A stretch of 64,000 bases of DNA from CBDHHC01 sp965263345. GTDB lineage: Bacteria; Pseudomonadota; Alphaproteobacteria; Rhizobiales; CBDHHC01. Positions 23,983 to 32,985 of this stretch are shown one piece after another; positions within the stretch are counted from its first letter, which is position 1, and each line of letters starts with the position of its first letter. The notes under the pieces were generated by a model. That model had not been told where the DNA came from. It searched no databases and saw only the letters and a program-made list of their open reading frames with translations. A program made the position numbers and the translations under genes. The stretch covers positions 124,001 through 188,000 of the forward strand of contig CBDHHC010000024.1 of the NCBI GenBank assembly GCA_965263345.1, read 5' to 3'.

Positions 23983-25273
23983 AGATTTTGTCGAAACCTT
24001 AAAACCCGAAGAACTTGAATTTTTACATTATGACTGGTCCTTGTGGGCCAGAGACGACCAACTGCCACCCCAACAAAATGAGGAGAATGAAACCAACGAT
24101 TGGACCACCTGGATGATCTTAGGCGGCCGAGGCGCTGGGAAAACCAGAGCCGGCGCAGAATGGATCAGAGCACAAGCGTTAGGGATTAAACCTTTCGCCA
24201 AAGCCCCATGCGAACGCATAGCCTTAGTGGCAGAAACCTTGAGCGATGCCAGATCAGTTATGGTCGAAGGCGTCTCAGGATTGCTGGCGATACATCCACC
24301 AGAAGAAAAGCCAAGCTTTGAGCCATCCAAACGGATGCTCACCTGGCCAAACGGCGCGATCGCTCAATTGTTTTCATCAGAAGACCCGGAAAGCCTGCGC
24401 GGACCTCAATTTGCAGTCGCCTGGTGTGATGAATTGGCAAAATGGAAACATCCGCAATTAACCTGGGACATGTTGCAATTCGCCTTGCGTTTGGGAAAAA
24501 GCCCAAAACAAGTGGTCACCACAACGCCAAAGCCGATCCCGCTATTGCGTTTAATCCTGGCAGATGAAATGACCGTCATGACAACGGCCCCGACAGATGC
24601 CAACGCCGATAATCTCGCGCCGTCGTTTTTAAAAGCGATCGTAAAAAAATATCGCGATACAAGATTAGGAAGACAAGAACTAGACGGAGAAATTATAACT
24701 GACCGCCCAGACGCACTATGGCAACGAGACTTAATCGAAAACAATAGAGCAAGACAAGCCTTAAATTTACAACGGATCATCATAGCGGTTGATCCACCCG
24801 TCACCAGCCACGCCAAATCTGATGCCTGCGGAATTATCATAGCAGGCCTTGGCAGCGACAGACGGGCCTATATTTTAGAAGACGCCACAGTCGAACAAGC
24901 CAAGCCCTTAAGCTGGGCCGAAGCAGTCGTAAACATGTTTCACAAATATGAAGCCGACCGTCTCATCGTAGAAATCAACCAGGGCGGTGAGATGGTAGAA
25001 ACAATCATCCGCCAGCTTGATCCAGTATTGCCGATCAAAGCGGTCAGAGCAAGTCGAGGAAAATGGTTGAGAGCAGAACCCGTCGCAGCCCTCTACGAAC
25101 AAGGCCGCGTTTCCCATGTGGGTATGTTCAAAAAACTGGAAGATCAAATGTGCGATTTCGGCCGCGATGGCCTATCAGGCGGAAGCAGCCCCGACAGGTT
25201 AGACGCCCTCGTTTGGGCAGTGAGTGAGTTGTTGTTAGGCCGCCAGGTCGTGCCTGGGGTACGGCGGGTTTGA
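23885..25273 (+). CDS. GTA large terminase subunit (g2)
   Basis: This 462-residue packaging motor has an ATPase domain with Walker A G-G-R-G-A-G-K-T (80-87) and Walker B V-A-W-C-D-E (about 180). A nuclease domain follows with I-I-A-V-D-P-P (first metal Asp), R-L-I-V-E-I-N-Q-G-G-E and D-R-L-D-A-L-V-W-A (last Asp). All catalytic motifs look intact. It pumps host DNA into the prohead and cuts it. The start at 23885 (or the next ATG at 23888) overlaps g1; no in-frame ATG occurs downstream before residue 77, so this long overlap is probably real. Confidence 0.93.
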   Translation: MMPPTEPNKTAPRSTCAQALRTALANCTKKQLEDFVETLKPEELEFLHYDWSLWARDDQLPPQQNEENETNDWTTWMILGGRGAGKTRAGAEWIRAQALGIKPFAKAPCERIALVAETLSDARSVMVEGVSGLLAIHPPEEKPSFEPSKRMLTWPNGAIAQLFSSEDPESLRGPQFAVAWCDELAKWKHPQLTWDMLQFALRLGKSPKQVVTTTPKPIPLLRLILADEMTVMTTAPTDANADNLAPSFLKAIVKKYRDTRLGRQELDGEIITDRPDALWQRDLIENNRARQALNLQRIIIAVDPPVTSHAKSDACGIIIAGLGSDRRAYILEDATVEQAKPLSWAEAVVNMFHKYEADRLIVEINQGGEMVETIIRQLDPVLPIKAVRASRGKWLRAEPVAALYEQGRVSHVGMFKKLEDQMCDFGRDGLSGGSSPDRLDALVWAVSELLLGRQVVPGVRRV

Positions 25274-25374
25274 GTTGTGGATTGTTTATTGTTTTGTTCT
25301 TAATTTGAATTGACCCTATGAGACAGCTCAATCATAGTATAATTCATTAAATTTTTTTATCAAAGGCTGGAATT

Positions 25375-26312
25375 ATGAGCAGGCAAAAAAAACAGAATGA
25401 GGTGTCATCAGCAGAAGAACAGAACAAAAAAATAATAAATCAAGTTGTTATTGAGAGCATGGACGATGTTAACATCGATAACTTAATTGAGAAATTTGAA
25501 AAAACTGCCAACCTAACAGAAGATGGTTTTGAATTCTGGTATGCGAGAGATTTGCAAGAATTATTTGAGTATGGAGAATGGCGGAATAGTTCGACCTGTA
25601 TTAGAAAAAGCTATGACTGCTTGTAAAAAGAGTGGTCATGAAATTGAGGACCATTTCGTGCACGTGCACGAAATGGTTGAGATAGGTTCTGGCGCTAATA
25701 GAAAAATAGAAGATATTCAATTATCTAGATACGCCTGTTATCTTGTTGCTCAAAATGCAGATCCCCGCAAAAAACCAGTTGCTTTTGCTCAAACATATTT
25801 TGCGATACAAACCCGAAGACAAGAGCTTGCGGATACAGAAGATAATTTTTATGTTCCAAAATCTGAAGATGAAAAACGTGTTATTTTGAGAAATCAAATT
25901 ACCAAATAACATAATCGTTATCTCTCAAGCGCCGCAAAGGATGCAGGAGTTGAAACCTCACAAGAATTTGCAATATTTCATAGCAATGGATATCAGGGGT
26001 TATATGGAAAAACGGTCCCACAAATTAGGAAATATAAAGGTTTAGCAAAAAGTGCTGACATTCTAGATAGAATGGGAAGTACAGAATTAGCCGCAAATTT
26101 CTTTAGAGTAACTCAGACCGAAGAAAAATTAAGACAAGATGAAATAAAAGATAAAATGGCGGAAAGCCTATAAAACACATTATGAAGTTGGTCGCCAAGT
26201 TCGCGAAGATGCAATGCTTCAAATAAGTGGTGTGGCACCGGAAGATTTACCTGCTGTCGATAGCATAAAGAAAGCCGAAAAGCGAATTAGCTTTGCAAGA
26301 CGAAAGTCATAA
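25375..26312 (+). pseudogene. dinD: Decayed dinD (DNA damage-inducible protein D)
   Basis: The remains align as one DinD protein: F-W-Y-A-R-D-L-Q-E-L-F-E-Y-G-E-W-R-N, then (frame change near 25590) V-L-E-K-A-M-T-A-C-K-K-S-G-H-E, S-R-Y-A-C-Y-L-V-A-Q-N-A-D-P-R, a TAA at 25907 where a Gln codon is expected before H-N-R-Y-L-S-S-A-A-K-D-A-G, M-G-S-T-E-L-A-A-N-F, and a second frame change near 26163 into T-H-Y-E-V-G-R-Q-V-R-E-D-A-M-L. Three lesions make it non-functional. DinD in E. coli is LexA-regulated and antagonises RecA filaments. It sits inside the GTA cluster between terminase and portal. Confidence 0.88.
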
Positions 26313-26340
26313 GTCAAATCATTCCTAAGAACTAGATAAA

Positions 26341-26992
26341 ATCCACATGATTATGTTAATGATCATGGGACGAATGCAAAAACATACGCTCATCCTGTTT
26401 TGGCCTTAGAATATGCTGAAAATATGAGTGCTGATCTCGGAGTCGAAGTTATGAAATCTTGCTAAAATACAAAGCCAATGATATTGGTCTGGCAAATGAT
26501 AGCCTGGATAAAATTGCCGAAGAGGTTCAAGACTGCTGAATATCCTCATTAACCGAAAAGAAATGACCATCAGAATATATTGAACTGTGCCTGATGAAGG
26601 TCGAAAAGCTGGCTGAGACACTTAGCAATATGGCGTGCTGCATAATTCTGGATACTAAGGGTCTTTAGCCAGCTTGATTCGAAAGGTATTCATAAGTCTC
26701 ATAAGGCCTGAACAAGTCACAAACTAGATTTTGGATCATATGAATGCCGCGGAAGGATATGCAGAATGTATTTCGTGTACACAAGCAAAACTGGCAAGGT
26801 TTTAAAATAACCTCAAGAAGCCGAATGGGGCTTTTGTGAAATTGATTACAATGCAGGTTTCTGAAATACGCGAGGCCATGAAACGAATTAGTGGTGTTAC
26901 GACAAAAAGATATGGAGCAAACGGATAGTATTAAAAATGCCAAGAAACGATTAGAAACAAATAAACCATTGTTAGAAAAGGCAAAACAATAA
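26341..26992 (+). pseudogene. Decayed KilA-N/DinD-like gene
   Basis: Fragments of a second, related gene follow the dinD remains. The first is K-T-Y-A-H-P-V-L-A-L-E-Y-A-E (26370-26420) and, after a frame change, L-K-Y-K-A-N-D-I-G-L-A-N-D-S-L-D-K-I-A-E-E-V-Q, the pattern of KilA-N-type proteins. Later come I-L-D-H-M-N-A-A-E-G (about 26730), A-M-K-R-I-S-G-V-T (about 26878) and S-I-K-N-A-K-K-R-L-E-T-N-K-P, the C-terminal part of DinD-like proteins. It has many stops and frame changes and is more decayed than dinD. Confidence 0.7.
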
Positions 26993-27193
26993 CTTCAACC
27001 AATATCTCAGCAGAATCAAAAAAAGTTATTGTAAAATATACCCCTGATGAATACAACAGGTATTATCGAAACTTGGGGAAGAGCTGAGGAAAAGCTTTTG
27101 GGAACGAATCATAATAAACAAACCCGAAAACGAATCAGCTAACTTTTTAAGTGTAAGAAAATTTCAGTCTCGCAAACATGAAATGAGTTAGGC

Positions 27194-27391
27194 ATGGGAA
27201 AAGTAAAATATAAGCACACAAACACTCTTCATTTTAAAGAAGGGACCGCAGGTTGGAAAGGCTTGGAGTTTCTAGCCAAACCATATGAGTTTCACACAAA
27301 GACACAGTCTGAGAGCGCAACAGAACGTGTTACCAGATGGTATAAAACATATATGAAGAACATGCAGATGCTCTCACAACATATAGACTAG
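27194..27391 (+). CDS. Small protein of unknown function inside the GTA cluster
   Basis: This 65-residue basic protein (K-V-K-Y-K-H start, S-A-T-E-R-V-T-R-W-Y-K near 42-51) has no signal peptide or membrane segment. It begins at ATG 27194 without a good ribosome site. It sits after the decayed dinD/KilA-N genes and 56 nt before the portal. It may be part of the inserted segment or a remnant of it. RcGTA has no gene here. Confidence 0.35.
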   Translation: MGKVKYKHTNTLHFKEGTAGWKGLEFLAKPYEFHTKTQSESATERVTRWYKTYMKNMQMLSQHID

Positions 27392-27447
27392 ACTTTTATC
27401 GAATAGAATTTAGTAAATTTATTTTTTACAATATAGGGATATCAACT

Positions 27448-28677
27448 ATGCCCCCACTTCAAGGCGCCTTACGGCGTCTTTTTTTATGGCCAAACCTATT
27501 TAAAAACAAGAAAGAAGCAAATGAGCAAAAAGCAAGTGCCACGGCGCCGCTCATATCATTACAGCTTCAAGGACAACCTCAATGGACACCGCGTGATTAT
27601 ACAAGCTTAGCTGATGAAGGCTATATGCAGAATGCGATTGTCTATCGCTGTGTGCGAATGATCTCAGAAGCAGCAGCCAGTGTGCCTTTGCTGTTGTCAG
27701 ATGGCAGACAGGAGCTTGATAACCATCCTTTATTAGATTTGCTAAGGCGTCCAAACCAAATCCAAAGCGGAACAGATTTATTAGAAAGCTGGTATGGCCA
27801 TCTCTTGGTTGCTGGCAATGCCTATATGGAAGCTGTCACAGTAGGTGGCAAGCTTCGAGAGCTTTACAGTCTTCGCCCGGATCGCATGAAAATTATTGCC
27901 GGAAAGCAGGGCTGGCCCGAAGCCTATGAATATACCGTCAATGGACAGACGGTGCGTTTTAGACAAATGTCAGATCAGAAAGTGCACCCAATTCTGCACT
28001 TGGCTTTGTTTCACCCAACCAATGATCATTATGGCTTCAGCCCGATTGAAGCAGCAGCTGTTGGTATAGATATTCATAATGCAGCTGGGTCTTGGAACAA
28101 AGCCCTGTTTGATAATTCTGCAAGACCATCAGGAGCTTTGGTTTATCAAAATCAGGATGGCAATTTAAGCCAGGAACAGTTTGAGCGTTTGAAATCAGAA
28201 TTAGAAAACAATTTCCAAGGCAGCCAGAATGCAGGGCGTCCCTTATTGCTGGAAGGCGGTCTGGATTGGAAGTCTATGAGTTTAAGTCCAAGAGATATGG
28301 ATTTTATCGATGCAAAACATATCGCTGCGAGAGAAATTGCTCTGGCCTTTGGAGTACCACCCATGCTGCTCGGCATTCCAGGCGATAACACATACGCCAA
28401 TTATGCAGAAGCGAATAGAACACTCTGGCGCCAAACCATATTGCCACTGGTAAATAGAAGCCTAAAACATTTAGCAACCTGGTTATCGCCGCTTTATGAA
28501 CAAGAGCTCTATATTCGCGTTGACCTTGATCAGATTGAAGCTCTGTCTTGTGAACGCGAAATATTATGGGATCGTGTTCAAAATGCTGATTTTCTAACCA
28601 TCAATGAGAAAAGAGCCGCAGTCGGATATGCCCCATTAGAGGGCGATGGTGAACGACTTTCGCAGATTTCAAGTTAG
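27448..28677 (+). CDS. GTA/HK97-type portal protein (g3)
   Basis: This 409-residue protein has the HK97 portal signature: N-A-I-V-Y-R-C-V-R-M-I-S-E-A-A-A near residue 62, a central L-L-V-A-G-N-A-Y-M-E, F-H-P-T-N-D-H-Y-G-F-S-P-I-E-A-A, and I-A-L-A-F-G-V-P-P-M-L-L-G-I-P-G-D-N-T-Y-A-N-Y near 300. It forms the dodecameric DNA gate at one capsid vertex. The length is normal for a GTA portal. In RcGTA it follows the terminase directly; here 2.2 kb of decayed DNA intervenes, so it may depend on read-through transcription or a new promoter. Confidence 0.93.
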   Translation: MPPLQGALRRLFLWPNLFKNKKEANEQKASATAPLISLQLQGQPQWTPRDYTSLADEGYMQNAIVYRCVRMISEAAASVPLLLSDGRQELDNHPLLDLLRRPNQIQSGTDLLESWYGHLLVAGNAYMEAVTVGGKLRELYSLRPDRMKIIAGKQGWPEAYEYTVNGQTVRFRQMSDQKVHPILHLALFHPTNDHYGFSPIEAAAVGIDIHNAAGSWNKALFDNSARPSGALVYQNQDGNLSQEQFERLKSELENNFQGSQNAGRPLLLEGGLDWKSMSLSPRDMDFIDAKHIAAREIALAFGVPPMLLGIPGDNTYANYAEANRTLWRQTILPLVNRSLKHLATWLSPLYEQELYIRVDLDQIEALSCEREILWDRVQNADFLTINEKRAAVGYAPLEGDGERLSQISS

Positions 28678-28688
28678 GAAAGTAACAT

Positions 28689-29279
28689 ATGGAAAACTCA
28701 GTTTTGTCACATAAATATAGAGACCACGAAATAAAACAGGTCCCTGCCAACCTGAAATTTAATCAAAACAATGGCGTTTTTGAAGGATATGCCAGCCTGT
28801 TTGGTCAGGTTGATATGGGCAATGATATGGTCATGCCAGGAGCCTTTACAGACTGTCTAAAGAAACGAGGGCTACTGGGCATTAAAATGCTCTATCAACA
28901 CGACCCACACCAACCAGTCGGACGCTGGTTAGAGATCAAGGAAGATCATAAAGGCTTATACGTCAAAGGGACTTTGGTGCGCGACGTATCCAAAGCAAAA
29001 GACATCTACCATTTAATGAAAGCTGGTGTTTTAGACGGTTTATCAATTGGCTTTCGCGCCATTGAGGGACGACGAAATAACAAAACAGGGCTTCGGTTTT
29101 TACACAAAATCGATCTTTGGGAAATCTCCATCGTAACCTTCCCAATGTTGGAAGGAGCACGTATTTCAGCAATAAAAAGAGTAAAAAACAAATTTCAGAC
29201 CGCCGGTCTGGCAAAACTTATCTCAAACGCGACACATAAACTTCGCCAAACCAATTTACATATGAAACATGCCTATTAG
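28689..29279 (+). CDS. HK97-family prohead protease (g4)
   Basis: This 196-residue herpes/HK97-type serine protease matures the capsid by cutting the N-terminal scaffold of the major capsid protein and then itself. Catalytic residues are visible: H71 in Y-Q-H-D and S119 in D-G-L-S-I-G-F, with W-E-I-S-I-V-T-F-P-M following in the usual place. A 30-residue tail after the protease core is basic. It lies 11 nt after the portal and 8 nt before the capsid gene, a tight operon. Confidence 0.92.
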   Translation: MENSVLSHKYRDHEIKQVPANLKFNQNNGVFEGYASLFGQVDMGNDMVMPGAFTDCLKKRGLLGIKMLYQHDPHQPVGRWLEIKEDHKGLYVKGTLVRDVSKAKDIYHLMKAGVLDGLSIGFRAIEGRRNNKTGLRFLHKIDLWEISIVTFPMLEGARISAIKRVKNKFQTAGLAKLISNATHKLRQTNLHMKHAY

Positions 29280-29287
29280 AGGAATTC

Positions 29288-30529
29288 ATGAACGAACAAC
29301 ATTTAGAAACCAAAAACTTGCCACAAACTGTCGACTATGCCTTTGAAGATTTTATACGCACCTTCGAGGATTTCAAACAAACCAATGATCAACGCCTAGA
29401 CCAGATTGAACAACGCATGTCTGCCGATGTTCTTACAACAGAAAAGCTTGATCGCATATCCAATGCGATGGATGAGCAAAAAGCGATTGTTGACGATTTG
29501 ATTTTAAAACAGGAACGTCCAGTTTTAGAGAACAGTTATCAAGTTCCCTCTAAAGAAACAAAACATCAATCCGCATTTGAAAGTTATATGCGCCATGGCG
29601 AGCAAACAAACCTAAGGCAAATTGAAGCCAAAGCCTTATCTATCTCATCAGATCCAGATGGTGGGTATTTGGTCCCGGAACAAACCGAAACTACGATTAT
29701 GAGATCTTTAAAAGATATTTCGCCAATCCGCGCGATATCAGGTGTAAGGCAGGTCTCATCTTCAACATATAAAAAACCATTTACGATTTCAGGGCCTGGC
29801 ACGGGATGGGTTGGAGAAACAAGCCCACGCCCGGAAACCTCAACCCCTACACTGGCAGAACTCACATTCCCAACCATGGAACTCTATGCCATGCCAGCGG
29901 CAACATCATCTCTATTAGAAGACTCAGCCGTCAATATTGATCAGTGGATTGCAGAAGAAGTCAACTTAGCGTTTGCAGAACAAGAAGGCCAAGCCTTCGT
30001 CGATGGAACTGGAACCAACCAGCCACGTGGGTTCTTAAATTACACAAAAGTAGACAACAGCACATGGACCTGGGGCAATATCGGATATATTCCAACAGGA
30101 AATGCAGGCGGGTTTAATGCCAGTAACCAAAGCGATGTATTAATCGATCTGATCTATTCTATAAAATCCGGCTATCGTGCCAATGCACATTGGGTCATGA
30201 ACAGATCAACCCAAAGCGAAATACGAAAAATAAAAGACGCTGATGGGAATTACATCTGGCGACCTGGTGATAAAGCCGATGGAGCCTCTACACTGATGAA
30301 TATCCCAATTGCTGAATCAGAAGATATGCCAGATATCGCAACAGACAGCTATTCAATTGCATTTGGAGATTTCAAAAGAGGCTATTTGATTGTAGACCGT
30401 CAAGGCATAAGAGTACTACGTGATCCTTATTCCTCTAAACCTTATATCCTGTTCTACACCACCAAACGCGTAGGAGGAGGGATACAGGACTTTGAAGCAA
30501 TCAAACTGTTAAAATTCGGTACAAGTTAA
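29288..30529 (+). CDS. HK97-fold major capsid protein (g5)
   Basis: This 413-residue protein has a coiled-coil N-terminal scaffold (about 15-90, rich in Glu, Gln and Asp) that the protease would remove. The HK97 core follows (about 115-413), with P-D-G-G-Y-L-V-P-E near 130, I-R-A-I-S-G-V-R-Q, an E-Q-E-G-Q-A-F-V-D-G-T-G-x-N-Q-P-R-G-F motif near 230-250, and the final F-Y-T-T-K-R-V-G-G-G-I-Q-D-F-E-A. It forms the shell. An unusual chain of stem-loops begins 10 nt after its stop codon. Confidence 0.95.
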   Translation: MNEQHLETKNLPQTVDYAFEDFIRTFEDFKQTNDQRLDQIEQRMSADVLTTEKLDRISNAMDEQKAIVDDLILKQERPVLENSYQVPSKETKHQSAFESYMRHGEQTNLRQIEAKALSISSDPDGGYLVPEQTETTIMRSLKDISPIRAISGVRQVSSSTYKKPFTISGPGTGWVGETSPRPETSTPTLAELTFPTMELYAMPAATSSLLEDSAVNIDQWIAEEVNLAFAEQEGQAFVDGTGTNQPRGFLNYTKVDNSTWTWGNIGYIPTGNAGGFNASNQSDVLIDLIYSIKSGYRANAHWVMNRSTQSEIRKIKDADGNYIWRPGDKADGASTLMNIPIAESEDMPDIATDSYSIAFGDFKRGYLIVDRQGIRVLRDPYSSKPYILFYTTKRVGGGIQDFEAIKLLKFGTS

Positions 30530-30539
30530 TTCTATTCCA

Positions 30540-30656
30540 GTGTCGAAAATATAACCAATACCGACACGGATGACGATGACAATCCCCTCACGTCATCGTC
30601 CGGCACGGCTGCAGGTACGTCCATCCCTGAGCCTCCCCACCCGTCTGCAGCCGTGC
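30540..30656 (+). promoter_or_regulatory. Three consecutive perfect stem-loops between capsid gene and g6
   Basis: Stem 1 pairs GTGTCG (30540-30545) with CGACAC (30562-30567). Stem 2 pairs GACGATGAC (30572-30580) with GTCATCGTC (30592-30600). Stem 3 pairs GCACGGCTGCAG (30603-30614) with CTGCAGCCGTGC (30645-30656). The stretch is much richer in GC than the cluster around it. No T-tract follows. It fits a processing or mRNA-protecting element that keeps capsid mRNA above that of later genes; a partial terminator is the alternative. Confidence 0.7.
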
Positions 30657-30688
30657 AACCTAAAATAAAAGAGAGAGTTTTTATAACA

Positions 30689-31264
30689 ATGGCTTTGATT
30701 TCACTAACAAGTCCGGCGGTTGAGCCAATAAGCGTGACAGATGTAAAAACATTTTTAAGGTTCGATAACACACATGAAGATGTTTTGATTGGGAGTCTGA
30801 TCACAACTGCAAGGCTTTATGTTGAGAATAAAATTAATCGCAAATTAATTTCTCAAGACTGCCTTCTCTATTTAGACAAAATTTCAAAAACAAGATTGTT
30901 GGATATTGTAGTAGGTCCAATTCAGACCGTCACACAGATACAAATCTATAACGCAAACAATTCGCCAACACTCATAGCGCCAGACAGTTATGAATTGGAT
31001 TTAATCTCTTATCCAGCGCGATTATTCCAAAAACAGGCAGATTGGGCACAAGAAACGCGTAAGTTTAACGCCATTGAGATTACAATGCGTATTGGCTATG
31101 GCGACAATTCTACAGATGTCCCAGAGCCTATTCGCCAGGCAATGAGAATCCTGGTTGCCCATTGGTTCGAAAGAAGAGAACCTGTCATCTTGGGAAGTTC
31201 CGCTGTCCATGTACCAGAAACAGTCGTCAGTCTTTTAACCCCTTATATGATGGTTCGTCTATGA
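30689..31264 (+). CDS. GTA head-tail connector protein (g6)
   Basis: From the ATG at 30689 this protein has 191 residues; an upstream in-frame start at 30653 lies inside the stem-loop region and is less likely. The pattern of phage QLRG/Gp6-type DNA-packaging connectors is visible: P-I-S-V-T-D-V-K-T-F-L-R, I-G-S-L-I-T-T-A-R-L-Y-V-E, then D-V-P-E-P-I-R-Q-A-M-R-I-L-V-A-H-W-F-E-R-R-E-P near 155. It joins the portal to the tail. It overlaps the next gene by ATGA at 31261-31264. Confidence 0.85.
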   Translation: MALISLTSPAVEPISVTDVKTFLRFDNTHEDVLIGSLITTARLYVENKINRKLISQDCLLYLDKISKTRLLDIVVGPIQTVTQIQIYNANNSPTLIAPDSYELDLISYPARLFQKQADWAQETRKFNAIEITMRIGYGDNSTDVPEPIRQAMRILVAHWFERREPVILGSSAVHVPETVVSLLTPYMMVRL

Positions 31265-31590
31265 TTGATATAGAAATTGGAAAATTGCGTGATCGCTTAA
31301 ATCTCCAACAACCCATCACACTCTCAGATGGAGCAGGTGGTTTTACAACAAACTGGTCGGACACTGCGTTTGTCTGGGCTGAAATAAAATCACTAACGGG
31401 GCGGGAGAGTTTTTATGCAGATCAATATTCAAGCAAGCTCACGCATGAAATCACGATCTGGTACAAAGATAATGTGAAACCGAAAATGCGTTTTGTTAAA
31501 GGCAATCGTGTTTTCCAGATTGTATCTGTAATAAATATCGAGCAACGCAATCAATGGTTGAAATGCTTATGTGAAGAACGAGAGGTATAA
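31261..31590 (+). CDS. Head-tail adaptor protein (g7)
   Basis: This 109-residue phage head-closure protein starts at the overlapping ATGA. It has the typical L-R-D-R-L-N-L-Q-Q-P start, G-A-G-G-F-T-x-x-W-S-D, F-V-W-A-E-I-K-S-L-T-G-R-E-S, and a middle I-T-I-W-Y-K-D-N-V-K-P-K-M-R-F. These are features of SPP1 gp16-like/RcGTA g7 adaptors, which seal the connector. The start overlap indicates translational coupling to g6. Confidence 0.88.
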   Translation: MIDIEIGKLRDRLNLQQPITLSDGAGGFTTNWSDTAFVWAEIKSLTGRESFYADQYSSKLTHEITIWYKDNVKPKMRFVKGNRVFQIVSVINIEQRNQWLKCLCEEREV

Positions 31591-31591
31591 G

Positions 31592-32002
31592 ATGCCCCAA
31601 TCAGCTTCATTATCCTTACAAACAGCACTATTCAATACTCTTAGTGCGGATGCAGGTTTGACATCATTACTAGGAGGCCAACATACTTTTGATCACGTCC
31701 CTCAAGAACAAATGCTCCCCTATATTGTGATAGAAAATATTCTATCACAAGATTGGAGCACAGGAACAGAAGAGGGGGAAGAACATTTTATAACTTTGAA
31801 TATTTGGTCTTCATCATCTGGCAAAAAACAAACCTATGAAATTGCTGACAAGGTGAAAACGTTATTAGATAATAACACCCTGTCATTAACAGATCATCAC
31901 CTGATCACTCTGCAATATCAAAACAGTGAATTTAAACGAGATAAGCCCAGCCAACATTATATCGGGCAGGTCCGCTTTCGGGCAATAACAGAACCTGTTT
32001 AG
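31592..32002 (+). CDS. DUF3168 tail terminator-like protein (g8)
   Basis: This 136-residue protein starts at ATG 31592, one base after the g7 stop. It shows the DUF3168 pattern: L-Q-x-A-L-F-N-x-L, H-T-F-D-H-V-P-Q-E-Q-x-L-P-Y-I-V-I near 35, and W-S-S-S-S-G-K-K-Q-T-Y-E-I-A-D. DUF3168 proteins close the tail tube end next to the head. The position matches g8 of RcGTA. Confidence 0.87.
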   Translation: MPQSASLSLQTALFNTLSADAGLTSLLGGQHTFDHVPQEQMLPYIVIENILSQDWSTGTEEGEEHFITLNIWSSSSGKKQTYEIADKVKTLLDNNTLSLTDHHLITLQYQNSEFKRDKPSQHYIGQVRFRAITEPV

Positions 32003-32039
32003 TCCAAAATAAATCATATCAAAAAGATAAGGAGAATTT

Positions 32040-32453
32040 ATGCCAGCACAAAAAGGCAAAGATTTACTCTTGCGCGTAGACCAGGATGGCCTTGCAACCT
32101 ATACGACAGTTGCCGGCTTACGCAGCAAAGGCATCGCATTCAATACTCAAACCATTGACATAACAGATGCGGAGTCAACAGGACAATGGCGTGAACTTTT
32201 AAGTGGGGCAGGGTTAAAAACTGCGCGCATTAATGGTAGCGGTATTTTCAAAGATGCCGCCTCTGATGAAATCGTAAGATCATATTTTTTTAATGGGTTT
32301 ATTCGCAACTGGCGGATCATCATTCCAGATTTTGGGACAGTTGAAGGACTGTTCCAGATATCAGCCCTTGAATTTACAGGCCAGCATGATGGTGAAATAA
32401 CATTCGAACTTTCACTTGAATCTGCAGGCCCCTTATCATTCACAACATTATAA
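32040..32453 (+). CDS. Major tail protein (g9, TIGR02126 type)
   Basis: This 137-residue tail tube protein begins with M-P-A-Q-K-G-K-D-L-L-L-R-V and contains V-A-G-L-R-S-K, T-D-A-E-S-T-G-Q-W-R-E-L-L-S-G-A-G and F-E-L-S-L-E-S-A-G at the end. This is the phage major tail protein TIGR02126 pattern. Many copies stack to form the tube. AAGGAG precedes the ATG, a strong site as expected for a high-copy product. Confidence 0.92.
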   Translation: MPAQKGKDLLLRVDQDGLATYTTVAGLRSKGIAFNTQTIDITDAESTGQWRELLSGAGLKTARINGSGIFKDAASDEIVRSYFFNGFIRNWRIIIPDFGTVEGLFQISALEFTGQHDGEITFELSLESAGPLSFTTL

Positions 32454-32467
32454 ACAAGGCTAAATGA

Positions 32468-32782
32468 ATGGTGAATCCATATCGTGGTGAAATAGAAGCC
32501 ATCCTTGATGGCAAGGCATATAAACTTTGCCTAACTCTTGGCGCTTTAGCAGAATTAGAACTAAGATTAGGAGCTAAGGATTTGCTGGATCTCACGTCTC
32601 ATTTTGAGAAGGGACAGTTAAGTGCGCAAGATGTTATTTACATTCTATGTGCAGGTCTCAAAGGAGGAGGACATGATATTCCTCCAGAAACAGTTTCACA
32701 AATGCAGACAAAAGGTGGCGCGTCTGGTTTTATTGAGATCGTAAAGAAACTTCTCGAAGCAACATTTCTTGTGCCCGAATAA
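32468..32782 (+). CDS. Tail assembly chaperone (g10, GTA_gp10/TAC type)
   Basis: This 104-residue protein starts N-P-Y-R-G-E-I-E-A, followed by L-C-L-T-L-G-A-L-A-E-L-E and a late G-L-K-G-G-G-H-D-I. It matches the GTA_gp10/phage TAC family. Such chaperones help the tape measure and tube assemble. In RcGTA the next gene, g10.1, follows at once; here 900 bp with an opposite-strand lipoprotein gene separates them. Confidence 0.85.
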   Translation: MVNPYRGEIEAILDGKAYKLCLTLGALAELELRLGAKDLLDLTSHFEKGQLSAQDVIYILCAGLKGGGHDIPPETVSQMQTKGGASGFIEIVKKLLEATFLVPE

Positions 32783-32985
32783 TATTCTTGAATAATAGCA
32801 TATCTTGCCACAAATAAACAATATCCAATAATGCTCAATAGGAGCAGCATATGAGCCAGGATACTTTTTAGAACAAGAATTGGATGAAGCATTCTCTAGA
32901 GCGTTTTATATATTAACGTTAAAGAAAAGCTCAATTCACTATAAAAAATGCTTCAACAGCTCAAATTAAGCAATTAAGCTAAAGA

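Noticed and set aside
32638..32892. 84-codon minus-strand frame across the end of g10
   Set aside because: Overlaps the well-supported tail chaperone gene in antisense, no ribosome site. The plus-strand stretch after g10 (32852 onward) also shows a ribosome-like AGGAG and a six-codon frame, which is too short to call.
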